The notes: generated by a model from the letters alone, not told the origin. Positions 1 to 6,575 are shown, numbered from the stretch's first letter. The stretch is DNA of 9,085 nt from an uncultured beta proteobacterium (GCA_903930395.1 CAIYYE010000418.1:1-9085); one strand, 5' to 3'. Numbers and translations: made by a program.

Positions 1-531
1 GATGGTGACCTGATGCAGGGCTTCAGGCAGCGAGGTCCAGAAGTCCCAGTTGTTCTTCGCCGAACGCATGTTGGTGCGCGGGTCGCGCTTGACGGCGTGG
101 TTGAGGTCGGGGAACTTGAGCGGATCGCGCAGGAAGAAGACCGGCGTGTTGTTGCCGACCATGTCCCAGTTGCCTTCCTCGGTGTAGAACTTGAAAGCGA
201 AGCCGCGAATGTCGCGCTCGGCATCGGCCGCGCCGCGTTCGCCGGCCACTGTCGTGAAGCGGGCGAACATAGGTGTCTGCTTGCCAATGTGCCCGAACAG
301 CCGGGCGCGGGTGTATTTCGTGATGTCATGCGTGACGGTGAAGGTGCCATAAGCGCCTGAACCCTTGGCATGCATGCGGCGCTCGGGGATCACTTCGCGG
401 TCGAAGTGAGCGAGCTTCTCGAGCAGCCAGACGTCCTGCAAGAGGACCGGGCCACGCGGTCCGGCGGTCATTGTGTTCTGGTTGTCGACAACCGGGCAGC
501 CGGCGGCGGTGGTGAGTTTCTTGTTGTCCAT
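1..531 (-). CDS. katA: Catalase KatA, monofunctional haem catalase, N-terminal 177 residues (partial)
   Basis: This enzyme breaks hydrogen peroxide down to water and oxygen. It is a haem catalase, probably cytoplasmic, and by sequence style belongs to the small-subunit clade 3 group. The visible 177 residues include the N-terminal [21 protein letters not shown] segment, the distal haem histidine H54 in [12 protein letters not shown], and the catalytic asparagine N127 in [31 protein letters not shown] follows at about 138-154. The C-terminal part with the proximal haem tyrosine lies beyond position 1, so intactness cannot be judged. The start ATG (531-529) is preceded by GGAGAG about 6 bases upstream. 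A 30-codon ORF ends 34 bp upstream on the same strand, and an OxyR-like site lies further upstream, so peroxide-induced co-transcription is likely. The family call is near certain; the symbol katA rests on similarity to Pseudomonas KatA as I remember it. Confidence 0.95.
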   Translation of the reverse strand, partial: MDNKKLTTAAGCPVVDNQNTMTAGPRGPVLLQDVWLLEKLAHFDREVIPERRMHAKGSGAYGTFTVTHDITKYTRARLFGHIGKQTPMFARFTTVAGERGAADAERDIRGFAFKFYTEEGNWDMVGNNTPVFFLRDPLKFPDLNHAVKRDPRTNMRSAKNNWDFWTSLPEALHQVTI

Positions 532-565
532 GGTGCTCTCTCCGTAGTGAATGGGAAGTCGTGGG

Positions 566-658
566 TCAGAAGTTGTCGGGCAGGGCGGCGAGAATGTCGG
601 CACAGGTCTCCCAGGTGACGAACTGTTCAAAGCAGCGATCGATGAGTCGGGAAATCAT
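566..658 (-). CDS. Small ORF (30 residues) preceding katA, unrecognised
   Basis: This is a 30-codon reading frame starting ATG ATT TCC CGA and ending GAC AAC TTC TGA. It is preceded by CAGGAGG, a near-perfect Shine-Dalgarno, ending 5 bases before the ATG. That is stronger than the site in front of katA itself. The peptide begins MISRLIDRC and ends AALPDNF. It has cysteines at 9 and 19, a tryptophan at 16, and no signal peptide or membrane segment. It lies about 39 nt after the predicted transcription start and its stop is 34 bp before katA, so the two should share an mRNA. It could be a real small protein, a leader peptide tuning katA translation, or the remnant of a longer gene. I do not recognise the family and assign no function. 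Confidence rests on the ribosome site and position only. Confidence 0.55.
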   Translation of the reverse strand: MISRLIDRCFEQFVTWETCADILAALPDNF

Positions 659-703
659 GGCGGCCTCCTGAGGTAATGCAGGTCGTGCTGACCTGATGAA
701 CTC

Positions 704-732
704 AGTGTAGGCAGGATGAATCGATTGATCTA
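704..732 (-). promoter_or_regulatory. Probable promoter for the small ORF and katA
   Basis: Read on the minus strand, TACACT (709-704) matches a sigma70 -10 box. The -35 position 17 bp upstream holds TAGATC (732-727), a poor match to TTGACA. A good -10 with a poor -35 is typical of activator-dependent promoters. Here the -35 lies inside an OxyR-like palindrome. Transcription would start near 697, leaving about 39 nt before the small ORF. This is predicted by eye only. Confidence 0.5.
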
Positions 733-760
733 ATCAATAAATCAAATACATTCGATTCAA
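724..760. promoter_or_regulatory. Tandem OxyR-like binding site upstream of katA
   Basis: Positions 724-738 read ATTGATCTAATCAAT, a 6-bp inverted repeat around CTA with the LysR-family T-N11-A spacing. Against the OxyR half-site ATAGnTnnnAnCTAT it matches 8 of 10 defined bases. After exactly 7 bases (739-745), the 15-mer at 746-760 (ATACATTCGATTCAA) matches 6 of 10. A 15-7-15 arrangement is the known layout for an OxyR tetramer spanning four ATAG-type elements. The site overlaps the weak -35 of the predicted katA promoter. OxyR is the usual activator of catalase genes in Proteobacteria, but another LysR-type regulator cannot be excluded. Confidence 0.5.
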
Positions 761-779
761 AACAACTATTGCATCGCGC

Positions 780-803
780 AAAAAAAGCCGGCGAACCGGC
801 TTT
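780..803 (-). terminator. Rho-independent terminator of plsY
   Basis: On the minus strand an 8-bp perfect stem, AAAGCCGG/CCGGCTTT (803-796 with 791-784), encloses a TTCG tetraloop. A continuous run of 7 T (786-780) follows, its first three bases belonging to the stem. It sits 21 bp past the plsY stop codon. UUCG loops give very stable RNA hairpins. It should separate plsY transcription from the katA unit, which lies further along in the same direction. Confidence 0.9.
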
Positions 804-824
804 GTCAGGTGGACAGGTTCGGGC

Positions 825-1421
825 TCAGGTCTTTTTCTTGCCGCCAATTTTCGATTCCTGGCCAGCCAGTAGCCGCTGGATGTTTTGCCAATGCTTGCCG
901 ATCAGGGCCATGCCGAGGACGCCGACGACGAGCGCCTGGCCGTTGCCGCCGTGCATCAGGATGGAGATGACGGGCGCCATGCCGGCGGCGACTACGGCAG
1001 CCAGCGACGAATAGCGGAAGGCGAAGGCCATGAACAGCCAGGTGCCGGCGACAGCCAGGCCAAGCAGTGGGTCGAGGGCGATGATGACGCCGGCGGCGGT
1101 GGCGACACCCTTGCCGCCCTTGAACTTGAGGAAAATCGGGTAGAGGTGGCCGAGGAAGACGGCCAACGCAACGAGGCCGACGACGGTGCTGGAAAAGCCC
1201 ATCCGTTCCGCGATGTAGACAGCAAGCCAGCCCTTGAGGGCATCGCCGAGCAGGGTGAGCAGCGCCGCTTTCTTGTTGCCGCTGCGCAGGACGTTGGTGG
1301 CGCCCGGATTGCCCGAGCCATAGCTGCGCGGGTCGGCCAGGCCGAAGATTCTGGATGAAATCATCGCAAAGGGAACGGAGCCGAGCAGGTAGGCGGCAAC
1401 AAGGGCGAGGGCTATTTGCAT
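825..1421 (-). CDS. plsY: Acyl-phosphate:glycerol-3-phosphate acyltransferase PlsY
   Basis: PlsY is an inner-membrane enzyme that transfers the acyl group from acyl-phosphate (made by PlsX) to sn-glycerol-3-phosphate. The product is lysophosphatidic acid, in the first acylation step of phospholipid synthesis. The 198-residue length is normal for the family. Several hydrophobic segments are visible, the first at residues 2-22. The three conserved cytoplasmic motifs are present: GSGNPGATN (35-43), FKGGKGVAT (100-108) and a RYSSLAA block from R136. The C-terminus is lysine-rich (KIGGKKKT). The ATG at 1421 has no convincing Shine-Dalgarno, but the first membrane segment begins right there, which supports this start. 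The gene is divergent from folB with 75 bp between the starts, an arrangement also seen in enterobacteria (ygiH/folB). It ends at a strong terminator. Confidence 0.96.
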   Translation of the reverse strand: MQIALALVAAYLLGSVPFAMISSRIFGLADPRSYGSGNPGATNVLRSGNKKAALLTLLGDALKGWLAVYIAERMGFSSTVVGLVALAVFLGHLYPIFLKFKGGKGVATAAGVIIALDPLLGLAVAGTWLFMAFAFRYSSLAAVVAAGMAPVISILMHGGNGQALVVGVLGMALIGKHWQNIQRLLAGQESKIGGKKKT

Positions 1422-1451
1422 GGGTCGCTTAGGTGACTTTGGTCGCTGAGG

Positions 1452-1457
1452 TACAAT
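1452..1457 (+). promoter_or_regulatory. Probable -10 box of the folB promoter
   Basis: TACAAT lies 39 bp before the folB start in the 75-bp plsY/folB intergenic region. A transcript would begin near 1464. The -35 at 17-bp spacing is TTAGGT, which is weak. On the opposite strand TAAAAT (1471-1466) is a candidate -10 for plsY, so the two divergent promoters would overlap. This is predicted by eye. Confidence 0.4.
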
Positions 1458-1481
1458 CGCGCCAAATTTTACACCGCTGCT

Positions 1482-1493
1482 GCGGTCGACCGC
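1482..1493. repeat. 12-bp perfect palindrome just upstream of folB
   Basis: GCGGTCGACCGC is a perfect inverted repeat ending 3 bases before the folB ATG, where a ribosome site would be expected and where no Shine-Dalgarno is seen. In the mRNA its left arm can also pair with CCGC at 1474-1477 around a TGCT loop. It could be an operator, an mRNA hairpin affecting folB initiation, or chance in GC-rich DNA. Confidence 0.35.
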
Positions 1494-1496
1494 CCT

Positions 1497-1847
1497 ATGG
1501 ACATCATTTTCCTCGAAGAACTGCGCGCCGAAACCTGGATAGGCATCTATCCGCGCGAAAAGGCCATGCCCCAGACGGTCGATATTTCATTGCAGATCGG
1601 CGTGTCTACGGCCTCCGCCGGGGCCAGCGACGATATTCGCGACACGGTGGATTACGCCGTTGTGGTCGAGCGCCTACGGGCCGATCTGGCGACGGTGCAT
1701 TTCAATTTGATCGAAGCCCTGGCCGAGCATGTGGCGACTTACGTGCTGGAAACCTTCGCCGTGCACTGGGTTCGCGTCTCGGTCGCCAAACTTGGCATGA
1801 TGCCCGGCGTCAAGCGCGTCGGCGTCATCATCGAGCGTTCGCTCTAG
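1497..1847 (+). CDS. folB: Dihydroneopterin aldolase FolB
   Basis: FolB cleaves 7,8-dihydroneopterin to 6-hydroxymethyl-7,8-dihydropterin and glycolaldehyde in cytoplasmic folate synthesis. Many members also epimerise the substrate to dihydromonapterin. The 116-residue length is typical. The N-terminal MDIIFLEELRAETWIGIYPRE pattern matches the family start, so the ATG at 1497 is chosen although no clear Shine-Dalgarno precedes it. By alignment from memory to the Staphylococcus enzyme, the key residues are E21 (for Glu22), Y53 in DTVDYA (for Tyr54), E73 in NLIEALAE (for Glu74) and K98 in VAKLG (for Lys100). All appear conserved. The C-terminal PGVKRVGVIIER is typical of proteobacterial FolB. 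The gene is divergent from plsY and convergent with ybaK, sharing a 4-base overlap at the stop codons. Confidence 0.95.
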   Translation: MDIIFLEELRAETWIGIYPREKAMPQTVDISLQIGVSTASAGASDDIRDTVDYAVVVERLRADLATVHFNLIEALAEHVATYVLETFAVHWVRVSVAKLGMMPGVKRVGVIIERSL

Positions 1848-2335
1848 GCTTTCAAGGCTGCTTCAACGACCTTGGGCTTTAGGGTACGCACGATGTCGTG
1901 CGGATGGACACCGACGAGGAAGCCGCGCCGGCCGCCGTTGATGTAGATCAGCGGCAGGTCGAGGATGCTCTTCTCGATATGCACCGGCATCGCCTTCTTG
2001 GTGCCGAAGGGGCTGGTGCCGCCGACCAGGAAGCCGGTATGGCGGTTGGCCACTTCCGGCTTGCTGGGTTCGATTTTCTTGCAGCCGATCTGCCGCGCCA
2101 GTTCCTTGGTCGATACCTTGCAATCGCCGTGCATCAGGACGATGAGCGGTTTGGCATTCTCATCCTCGAAAACCAGCGTCTTGACGACGGCATGTTCGTC
2201 GACGTTCAACTCACGCGCCGAGACCTTGGTGCCGCCGTGTTCCTCGTAGGCGTAGAGGTGCGTTGAAAAGGCTACCTTGTTGGACTTGAGAAACTTGGTG
2301 GCCTGGGTTTCTGGGGCGTGTTCGGTTTTGCTCAT
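1844..2335 (-). CDS. ybaK: Cys-tRNA(Pro)/aminoacyl-tRNA deacylase YbaK
   Basis: This is a free-standing trans-editing protein of the YbaK/ProX family. It hydrolyses mischarged tRNAs, chiefly Cys-tRNA(Pro) formed by prolyl-tRNA synthetase. The 163 residues make up one YbaK domain. The conserved lysine K52 in VVKTLVF, the counterpart of the essential Lys46 in the Haemophilus protein, is present. So are GFLVGGTSPFGTKKAMP (about 100-116) and the C-terminal YINGGRRGFLVGVHP block. The ATG at 2335 follows the xerD stop by 9 bp and has no strong ribosome site, so translation may depend on ribosomes arriving from xerD. The stop overlaps the folB stop in a CTAG tetranucleotide. The family is clear. Exact tRNA specificity cannot be read from sequence. 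Confidence 0.93.
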   Translation of the reverse strand: MSKTEHAPETQATKFLKSNKVAFSTHLYAYEEHGGTKVSARELNVDEHAVVKTLVFEDENAKPLIVLMHGDCKVSTKELARQIGCKKIEPSKPEVANRHTGFLVGGTSPFGTKKAMPVHIEKSILDLPLIYINGGRRGFLVGVHPHDIVRTLKPKVVEAALKA

Positions 2336-2344
2336 GAGGTCATT

Positions 2345-3253
2345 TTAGCCGCGGGGATGATGCTCTGCGTGCAGCGTCTTCAGGCGCTCCCGGGCGACGT
2401 GGGTGTAGATCTGGGTGGTCGAAATATCGGCGTGGCCGAGCAGCAACTGGACGACACGCAAGTCAGCGCCGTGATTCAGGAGGTGTGTCGCGAAGGCATG
2501 GCGCAGGACGTGCGGCGAGAGCTTTTCCGGGGCGATGCCGGCAATCAGCGCGTAGCGCTTGATCAGTTGCCAGAAGGCCTGCCGGGTCATGGCCGCGCCG
2601 CGCGCCGTGACGAACAGGTCGTCACTCTGCTGGCCGTTGAGAATGTCGGGGCGGGCCTCGTTGAGGTAACGCTTGATCCATTCGATAGCGATCTGGCCGA
2701 GCGGTACCAGCCTTTCCTTGCTGCCTTTGCCGAGGGCGCGCAGGACGCCGTCGGCGAGGCTGACTTCATGCAGCCGGAGATTGACCAGCTCGGAGACGCG
2801 CAGGCCGGTGGCGTAGATCGTTTCGAGCATGGCGCGGTCGCGCAAGCCGAGCGGGGTCTCGAGATCTGGCGCATCGAGCAGGGTTTCGACCTGTTTTTCC
2901 GACATCACCTTGGGCAGGCGCGAGGGGCGGCTCGGGTTGGCCAGCTTGAGCGTCGGATCGGCGACGATGCGGCCACGGCCGAGCTGCCAGCGGTAGAAGC
3001 GGCGCAAGGTTGACAGGTAACGCGCCTGCGAACTGGCGCGGGTCTGTTTCGACAAATGGGCGATGAAGCTGGTCAGCGTCGTTTCGCGCAGGTCGAGCAG
3101 CGGCTCGTGGGCGTTGTTGGCCAGCCACAGGGCGAGCCGGCCGAGGTCGGAGCGATAGCTGTCGAGTGTAGACCTGGCCAGACCATCTTCGAGCCAGAGA
3201 GCGTCGCAGAAATTGTCGATCTCGGCGAGGTCAGCCGGGGCGGCGAGTTTCAT
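2345..3253 (-). CDS. xerD: Tyrosine site-specific recombinase XerD
   Basis: XerD acts with XerC at the dif site, under FtsK control, to resolve chromosome dimers at division. The 302-residue protein has an N-terminal SAM-like core-binding domain (about 10-95; LARSTLDSYRSDL then SSQARYLSTLRRFYRW). A C-terminal catalytic domain follows. The full catalytic set is visible: R152 in ATGLRVSEL, K176 in GKGSKERLVP, H248 and R251 in SPHVLRHAFATHLL, H274 in LLGHADISTTQIYTHV, and the nucleophile Y283. Assignment to XerD rather than XerC rests on overall style (SRLPKVMSE, SPHVLRHAFATHLLNHGADLRVVQ) and is probable. The ATG lies inside the last codons of ogt (23-bp overlap) with no good Shine-Dalgarno, which suggests translational coupling. 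No dif-like site or integron context is nearby, so this is a housekeeping recombinase. Confidence 0.94.
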   Translation of the reverse strand: MKLAAPADLAEIDNFCDALWLEDGLARSTLDSYRSDLGRLALWLANNAHEPLLDLRETTLTSFIAHLSKQTRASSQARYLSTLRRFYRWQLGRGRIVADPTLKLANPSRPSRLPKVMSEKQVETLLDAPDLETPLGLRDRAMLETIYATGLRVSELVNLRLHEVSLADGVLRALGKGSKERLVPLGQIAIEWIKRYLNEARPDILNGQQSDDLFVTARGAAMTRQAFWQLIKRYALIAGIAPEKLSPHVLRHAFATHLLNHGADLRVVQLLLGHADISTTQIYTHVARERLKTLHAEHHPRG

Positions 3254-3710
3254 GCGTCAGTAACCAGCGCTTGACCTCGAGCAGGAAGCCGCCGCGCTCA
3301 CGGGCAAAACCACCCAGTCCGCCACCGGCGGCGACGACGCGATGGCAGGGGACGACAATCGGGTAAGGATTGGCGCCACAGGCCTGACCGACGGCGCGGG
3401 GGGCGTTCTTGATGTCTTTGGCGAGCTGGCCGTAGGTGTGCGTCTGGCCGCTCGGGATGGCGGCAATCTGAGCCCAGACCCGGCGCTGGAAAGTGGTGCC
3501 AGCCGGCCGCAAGGGCAGGCCGAAAACGAAATCTGGATCAGCGATATAGGCCTTGAGCTGGCGGAATGCTTCAGCGGCCAGCGGCGAAGTGGGCATTTGT
3601 TCCGGACGCGGCTCGAGGAAGTCGATAGCGGTGACTTCTTCGTCGCTGCACTGAACGCCGAGCGTAAAGCCGGGAGCGGCGACGATGGCCTGATAGGTCG
3701 ATGGGTTCAT
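3231..3710 (-). CDS. ogt: Methylated-DNA-protein-cysteine methyltransferase (Ogt type)
   Basis: This suicide repair protein transfers alkyl groups from O6-alkylguanine (and O4-alkylthymine) in DNA to its own cysteine. It has 159 residues. A short N-terminal domain (about 1-65) is followed by the DNA-binding alkyltransferase domain from TTFQRRVWAQIAAIPSGQTHTYGQLA (72-97). The arginine finger lies in RAVGQACGANP (R105), and the acceptor cysteine C122 is in the intact PCHRV motif. It has no Ada AraC domain or N-terminal zinc cysteines, so it is Ogt/AGT rather than Ada. The ATG at 3710 follows AGGAGGT, an excellent ribosome site. Its 3' end overlaps xerD by 23 bp. gcdH ends 52 bp upstream with no evident terminator between, so it is probably in the same transcript. 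Confidence 0.94.
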   Translation of the reverse strand: MNPSTYQAIVAAPGFTLGVQCSDEEVTAIDFLEPRPEQMPTSPLAAEAFRQLKAYIADPDFVFGLPLRPAGTTFQRRVWAQIAAIPSGQTHTYGQLAKDIKNAPRAVGQACGANPYPIVVPCHRVVAAGGGLGGFARERGGFLLEVKRWLLTHETRRPG

Positions 3711-3762
3711 GAGACCTCCTGATTCAGCAGTTCACTGTCGACCGCCCGCATCATCCAGAAAT

Positions 3763-4938
3763 TCAAAATGCCGAAAGGCCGGTCTGGGCGCGACCGAGAA
3801 TCAGCGCATGGACGTCGTGCGTGCCTTCGTAGGTGGTGACCGATTCCAGGTTGACCATATGGCGGATGACGCCGAATTCGTCCGAAATACCGTTGCCGCC
3901 CAACATGTCGCGGGCGTTGCGGGCGATCTCGAGGGCCTTGCCGGTGCTGTTGCGCTTGAGCAGCGAGACCAGTTCCGGTGTCGCGCTGCCGTCGTCCATC
4001 ATGCGGCCAAGGCGCAGCGCACCCTGGATGCCGAGGGCGATTTCGCTCTGCATGTCGACCAGCTTCTTCTGGATCAACTGGGTGGCGGCCAGGGGACGGC
4101 CGAATTGCTGGCGGTCCAGGGTGTATTGCCGGGCCGTGTGCCAGCAGCTTTCGGCCGCACCGAGAGCGCCCCAGGAGATGCCGAAGCGGGCCGAATTGAG
4201 GCAGGTGAAAGGGCCTTTCAGGCCGCTGGCCCTGGGCAACTGGTTCTCGGTCGGCACGAATACTTCATCCATGACGATGTCGCCGGTGATCGAGGCGCGC
4301 AGGCTGACCTTGCCGGCGATGACAGGGGCCGAGAGGCCGGCCATGCCTTTTTCGAGGATGAAGCCGCGCAAGGCGCCGGCATCGTCCTTGGCCCAGACGA
4401 TGAAAATGTCGGCAATCGGTGAATTGGTGATCCAGGTCTTGTGGCCGGAGAGCTTCCAGCCCCCCGCCACGGCGCGGGCGCAGGTGGTGGCGCTGGCCGG
4501 GTCGGAGCCGGAGTTGGGCTCGGTCAGGCCGAAGCAGCCGATCAGTTCGCCCCGGCCGAGTTTCTTCAGGTACTTTTCCTTCTGCGCATCGGAGCCGAAC
4601 TCGTAAATCGGCAGCATGACCAGCGAGGATTGCACGCTGACCAGGGTGCGGTAGGCTGAATCAACATATTCGAGTTCGCGGGCAATCAGCCCGTAAGAGA
4701 CGTAGTTGAGCCCGGCGCCACCGTACTGCGGTGGCAATGTGGCGCCGAGCAGACCCATCTCGCCCATCTCGCGATAGATGGCGGGGTCGGTCGTTTCATG
4801 GCGAAAGGCATCGCGAATGCGCGGCTGCAGCGCCTTTTGGGCGAAGTCACGGGCGGCATTGCGGACCTGCCGCTCGTCGGCGGCCAGCTGGCTGTCGAGG
4901 TGGAAAGGGTCTTCCCAGGTGAAGGACGGTTTGGCCAC
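3763..4938 (-). CDS. gcdH: Glutaryl-CoA dehydrogenase (acyl-CoA dehydrogenase family)
   Basis: This FAD enzyme oxidises and decarboxylates glutaryl-CoA to crotonyl-CoA. It serves lysine, tryptophan and aromatic breakdown and passes electrons to ETF. The 391 residues begin [17 protein letters not shown], characteristic of GcdH. R97 in [16 protein letters not shown] corresponds to the arginine binding the substrate gamma-carboxylate (human Arg94), which separates GcdH from ordinary acyl-CoA dehydrogenases. [11 protein letters not shown] (138-147) forms part of the FAD/substrate site. The catalytic base is E371 in [20 protein letters not shown]. The start is GTG at 4938, preceded by AAGGAG at 7-base spacing; no ATG fits better. 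It lies 27 bp after proA. No ETF, CoA-transferase or regulator gene is adjacent, so its pathway partners are elsewhere. Confidence 0.93.
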   Translation of the reverse strand: MAKPSFTWEDPFHLDSQLAADERQVRNAARDFAQKALQPRIRDAFRHETTDPAIYREMGEMGLLGATLPPQYGGAGLNYVSYGLIARELEYVDSAYRTLVSVQSSLVMLPIYEFGSDAQKEKYLKKLGRGELIGCFGLTEPNSGSDPASATTCARAVAGGWKLSGHKTWITNSPIADIFIVWAKDDAGALRGFILEKGMAGLSAPVIAGKVSLRASITGDIVMDEVFVPTENQLPRASGLKGPFTCLNSARFGISWGALGAAESCWHTARQYTLDRQQFGRPLAATQLIQKKLVDMQSEIALGIQGALRLGRMMDDGSATPELVSLLKRNSTGKALEIARNARDMLGGNGISDEFGVIRHMVNLESVTTYEGTHDVHALILGRAQTGLSAF

Positions 4939-4965
4939 AAGCAGTCTCCTTGGTGGTGCGGCGGA

Positions 4966-6222
4966 TCAGGCGCGAACGTGTCCGTCGCCGAGGACGATCC
5001 ACTTCTGGCTGGTCAGCCCTTCGAGGCCGACCGGGCCGCGGGCGTGGATCTTGTCGGTCGAAATGCCGATTTCGGCGCCCAGACCGTACTCGAAGCCATC
5101 GGCAAAGCGCGTCGACGCATTGATCATGACCGAGGCCGAATCGACTTCGCGCAGGAAGCGCATGGCTTTCGGGTGATTGTCGGTGACGATGGCTTCGCTA
5201 TGGTGTGACGAGTACTGGTTGATGTGGGCGATGGCCTCATCGATACCGGTAACGACCTTGACGGAAATGATAGGCGCGAGGAATTCCATGTAGTAGTCGT
5301 CTTCCGACGCCGCGACGGCGTTCGGCACGATGGCGCAAGTCTCGGCACAACCCCGGATTTCGACGCCCTTGGTGGTCAGCATATGGGCAATCGGCGGCAG
5401 CAGCATGGCGGCGACCGCGCGGTCGACGAGCAGCGACTCGGCCGTGTTGCAGGTGCCGTAGCGTTGCGTCTTGGCGTTCTCGACGATCTTCAGCGCCTTG
5501 TTCGGATCGGCTTCTTCTTCGAGATAGACGTGGCAGTTGCCGTCGAGGTGCTGGATCATCGGCACGCGGCATTCGGCCAGCAGGCGGGCGATCAGGCCCT
5601 TGCCGCCACGCGGCACGATGACGTCGACGAATTCGCGCATCGTGATCAGTTCGCCAACCGCAGCGCGGTCGGTGGTGTTGATGACCTGCACGGCATCAGC
5701 CGGCAGACCGGCAGCCTGCAGGCCTTCCTGAACCAGCGCGGCGATGGCGCGGTTGGAGCGGATGGCTTCCGATCCGCCGCGCAGGATGGCCGCGTTGCCG
5801 GATTTCAGGCAGAGCGCAGCAGCGTCGGCCGTGACGTTCGGACGGGCTTCGTAAATGATGCCGATGACGCCAAGCGGCACGCGCATCTTGCCGACCTGGA
5901 TGCCGGACGGCTGGTACTTGAATTCGCCCATTTCGCCGATCGGATCGGCCAGCGTGGCAACCTGTTCGACGCCGTCGGCCATGCTGTCCACGCCTTTTTC
6001 GGAGAGGGTCAGGCGGTCGAGCATGGCGCTTTCCAGGCCGGCAGCGCGGGCGGCAGCCAGGTCTTCCTGATTGGCCGCGACCAGGGCTGCCTTGTCGCGG
6101 CGGATGGCGGCAGCGATGGCGAGCAATGCGGCGTTCTTCTCGGCGGTCGAAGCCGAAGCCAGGCGGCGCGAGGCGGCGCGGGCCTGACGGCCGACGGTCT
6201 GCATGTATTCCTTGATATCCAT
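4966..6222 (-). CDS. proA: Gamma-glutamyl phosphate reductase ProA
   Basis: ProA reduces L-glutamyl 5-phosphate to glutamate 5-semialdehyde with NADPH, the second step of proline synthesis from glutamate, in the cytoplasm. The protein has 418 residues, the usual length. [23 protein letters not shown] (122-144) and the catalytic cysteine C258 in [14 protein letters not shown] are intact, as is the C-terminal [30 protein letters not shown] block. The frame stays open to an ATG at 6312. I chose the ATG at 6222 ([15 protein letters not shown]) because that matches family N-termini and because a TATAAT box lies inside the would-be extension. The ribosome site is weak (GAAGAA). proB is not adjacent, as is common in Betaproteobacteria. 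It heads a likely five-gene run ending with ybaK. Confidence 0.96.
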   Translation of the reverse strand: MDIKEYMQTVGRQARAASRRLASASTAEKNAALLAIAAAIRRDKAALVAANQEDLAAARAAGLESAMLDRLTLSEKGVDSMADGVEQVATLADPIGEMGEFKYQPSGIQVGKMRVPLGVIGIIYEARPNVTADAAALCLKSGNAAILRGGSEAIRSNRAIAALVQEGLQAAGLPADAVQVINTTDRAAVGELITMREFVDVIVPRGGKGLIARLLAECRVPMIQHLDGNCHVYLEEEADPNKALKIVENAKTQRYGTCNTAESLLVDRAVAAMLLPPIAHMLTTKGVEIRGCAETCAIVPNAVAASEDDYYMEFLAPIISVKVVTGIDEAIAHINQYSSHHSEAIVTDNHPKAMRFLREVDSASVMINASTRFADGFEYGLGAEIGISTDKIHARGPVGLEGLTSQKWIVLGDGHVRA

Positions 6223-6249
6223 GGTGTTCTTCGTGCGGAGCAAAGGAAC

Positions 6250-6255
6250 ATTATA
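6250..6255 (-). promoter_or_regulatory. -10 box of the proA promoter
   Basis: On the minus strand a perfect consensus TATAAT lies 27 bases before the chosen proA start, predicting a transcript start near 6243 and a leader of about 20 nt. The -35 at 17-bp spacing is AAGTTC, a poor match. This is the likely start of the proA-gcdH-ogt-xerD-ybaK transcript. Its position also argues against translation beginning at 6312. Confidence 0.6.
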
Positions 6256-6335
6256 GCCAGACAAATAAACGGGAACTTCCGTAACCGGGTAAACTCTTAT
6301 CCGCAACGACAACAGGGCTTTCCGTTGAGGACAAG

Positions 6336-6575
6336 ATGGCAGAAAAATTGATATTGCCGACCGAGGTCAAGGTCTGCGCGACGTGTAGCTTCTGGGACGG
6401 CGAACGGCATGTGGACGCCGAGATGAAGCTGGTCGTGGTTTCCGAGGAATGTGAAGGCGAGTGCCTGGTGCAGGAGAAGACCAAGCCGGGGCTGCATGAC
6501 GTCCGTAGCGAGTGCAGCTGCATCTGGGAAGACCTGGAGCCGGACGCTCCTGCTGCCGACCCTAAAGTGGCCTGA
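6336..6575 (+). CDS. Small six-cysteine protein, unrecognised
   Basis: This is a 79-residue acidic soluble protein with no signal peptide or membrane segment. Its six cysteines fall in three pairs: C14-x2-C17 ([12 protein letters not shown]), C39-x3-C43 (EECEGECL) and C60-x-C62 (ECSCIWED). Conserved-looking tryptophans and glycine follow the first pair. Such spacing suggests metal binding (zinc or an iron-sulfur cluster) or redox disulfides, but I recognise no named family and assign no function. The ATG at 6336 follows TTGAGGACAAG, a fair ribosome site. It is divergent from proA (113-bp gap). Its TGA (6573-6575) directly abuts the holA stop (6576-6578), with no terminator seen between. It interrupts what is usually a same-strand leuS-lptE-holA-proA series in Betaproteobacteria. 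Coding confidence is good from paired cysteine structure, ribosome site and the otherwise gene-free gap. Confidence 0.82.
   Translation: MAEKLILPTEVKVCATCSFWDGERHVDAEMKLVVVSEECEGECLVQEKTKPGLHDVRSECSCIWEDLEPDAPAADPKVA

Noticed and set aside
13..618. Plus-strand frames at 13-360 and 370-618
   Set aside because: The minus strand here encodes the catalase N-terminus and the small ORF, each with a ribosome site; the plus-strand frames show no family features.
2335..2345. Three-codon mini-ORF (ATG ACC TCA TGA) overlapping the ybaK start
   Set aside because: A stretch this short between xerD and ybaK is expected by chance and has no ribosome site of its own.
2318..3013. Plus-strand open frame of 231 codons over xerD, and similar long antisense frames over gcdH (3709-4422) and holA (7041-7646)
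   Set aside because: All are antisense to well-identified genes, with low-complexity Arg/Ala/Gly-rich composition and no family resemblance. They are by-products of third-position GC bias.
2345..3253. xerD as an integron, phage or transposon recombinase marking a mobile element
   Set aside because: The protein has typical housekeeping Xer length and motifs, and the neighbours are core genes. No attachment repeats, cargo genes or other mobile-element genes are seen.
6223..6312. N-terminal extension of proA to an ATG at 6312, adding 30 residues
   Set aside because: The added residues do not resemble ProA, the stretch contains a consensus TATAAT promoter box, and the ATG at 6222 gives the normal family N-terminus and length.
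5224..6351. Long plus-strand open frame of 375 codons antisense to proA
   Set aside because: It mirrors the codon structure of proA in GC-rich DNA, has no recognisable domain, and lies entirely over a gene with intact catalytic motifs.
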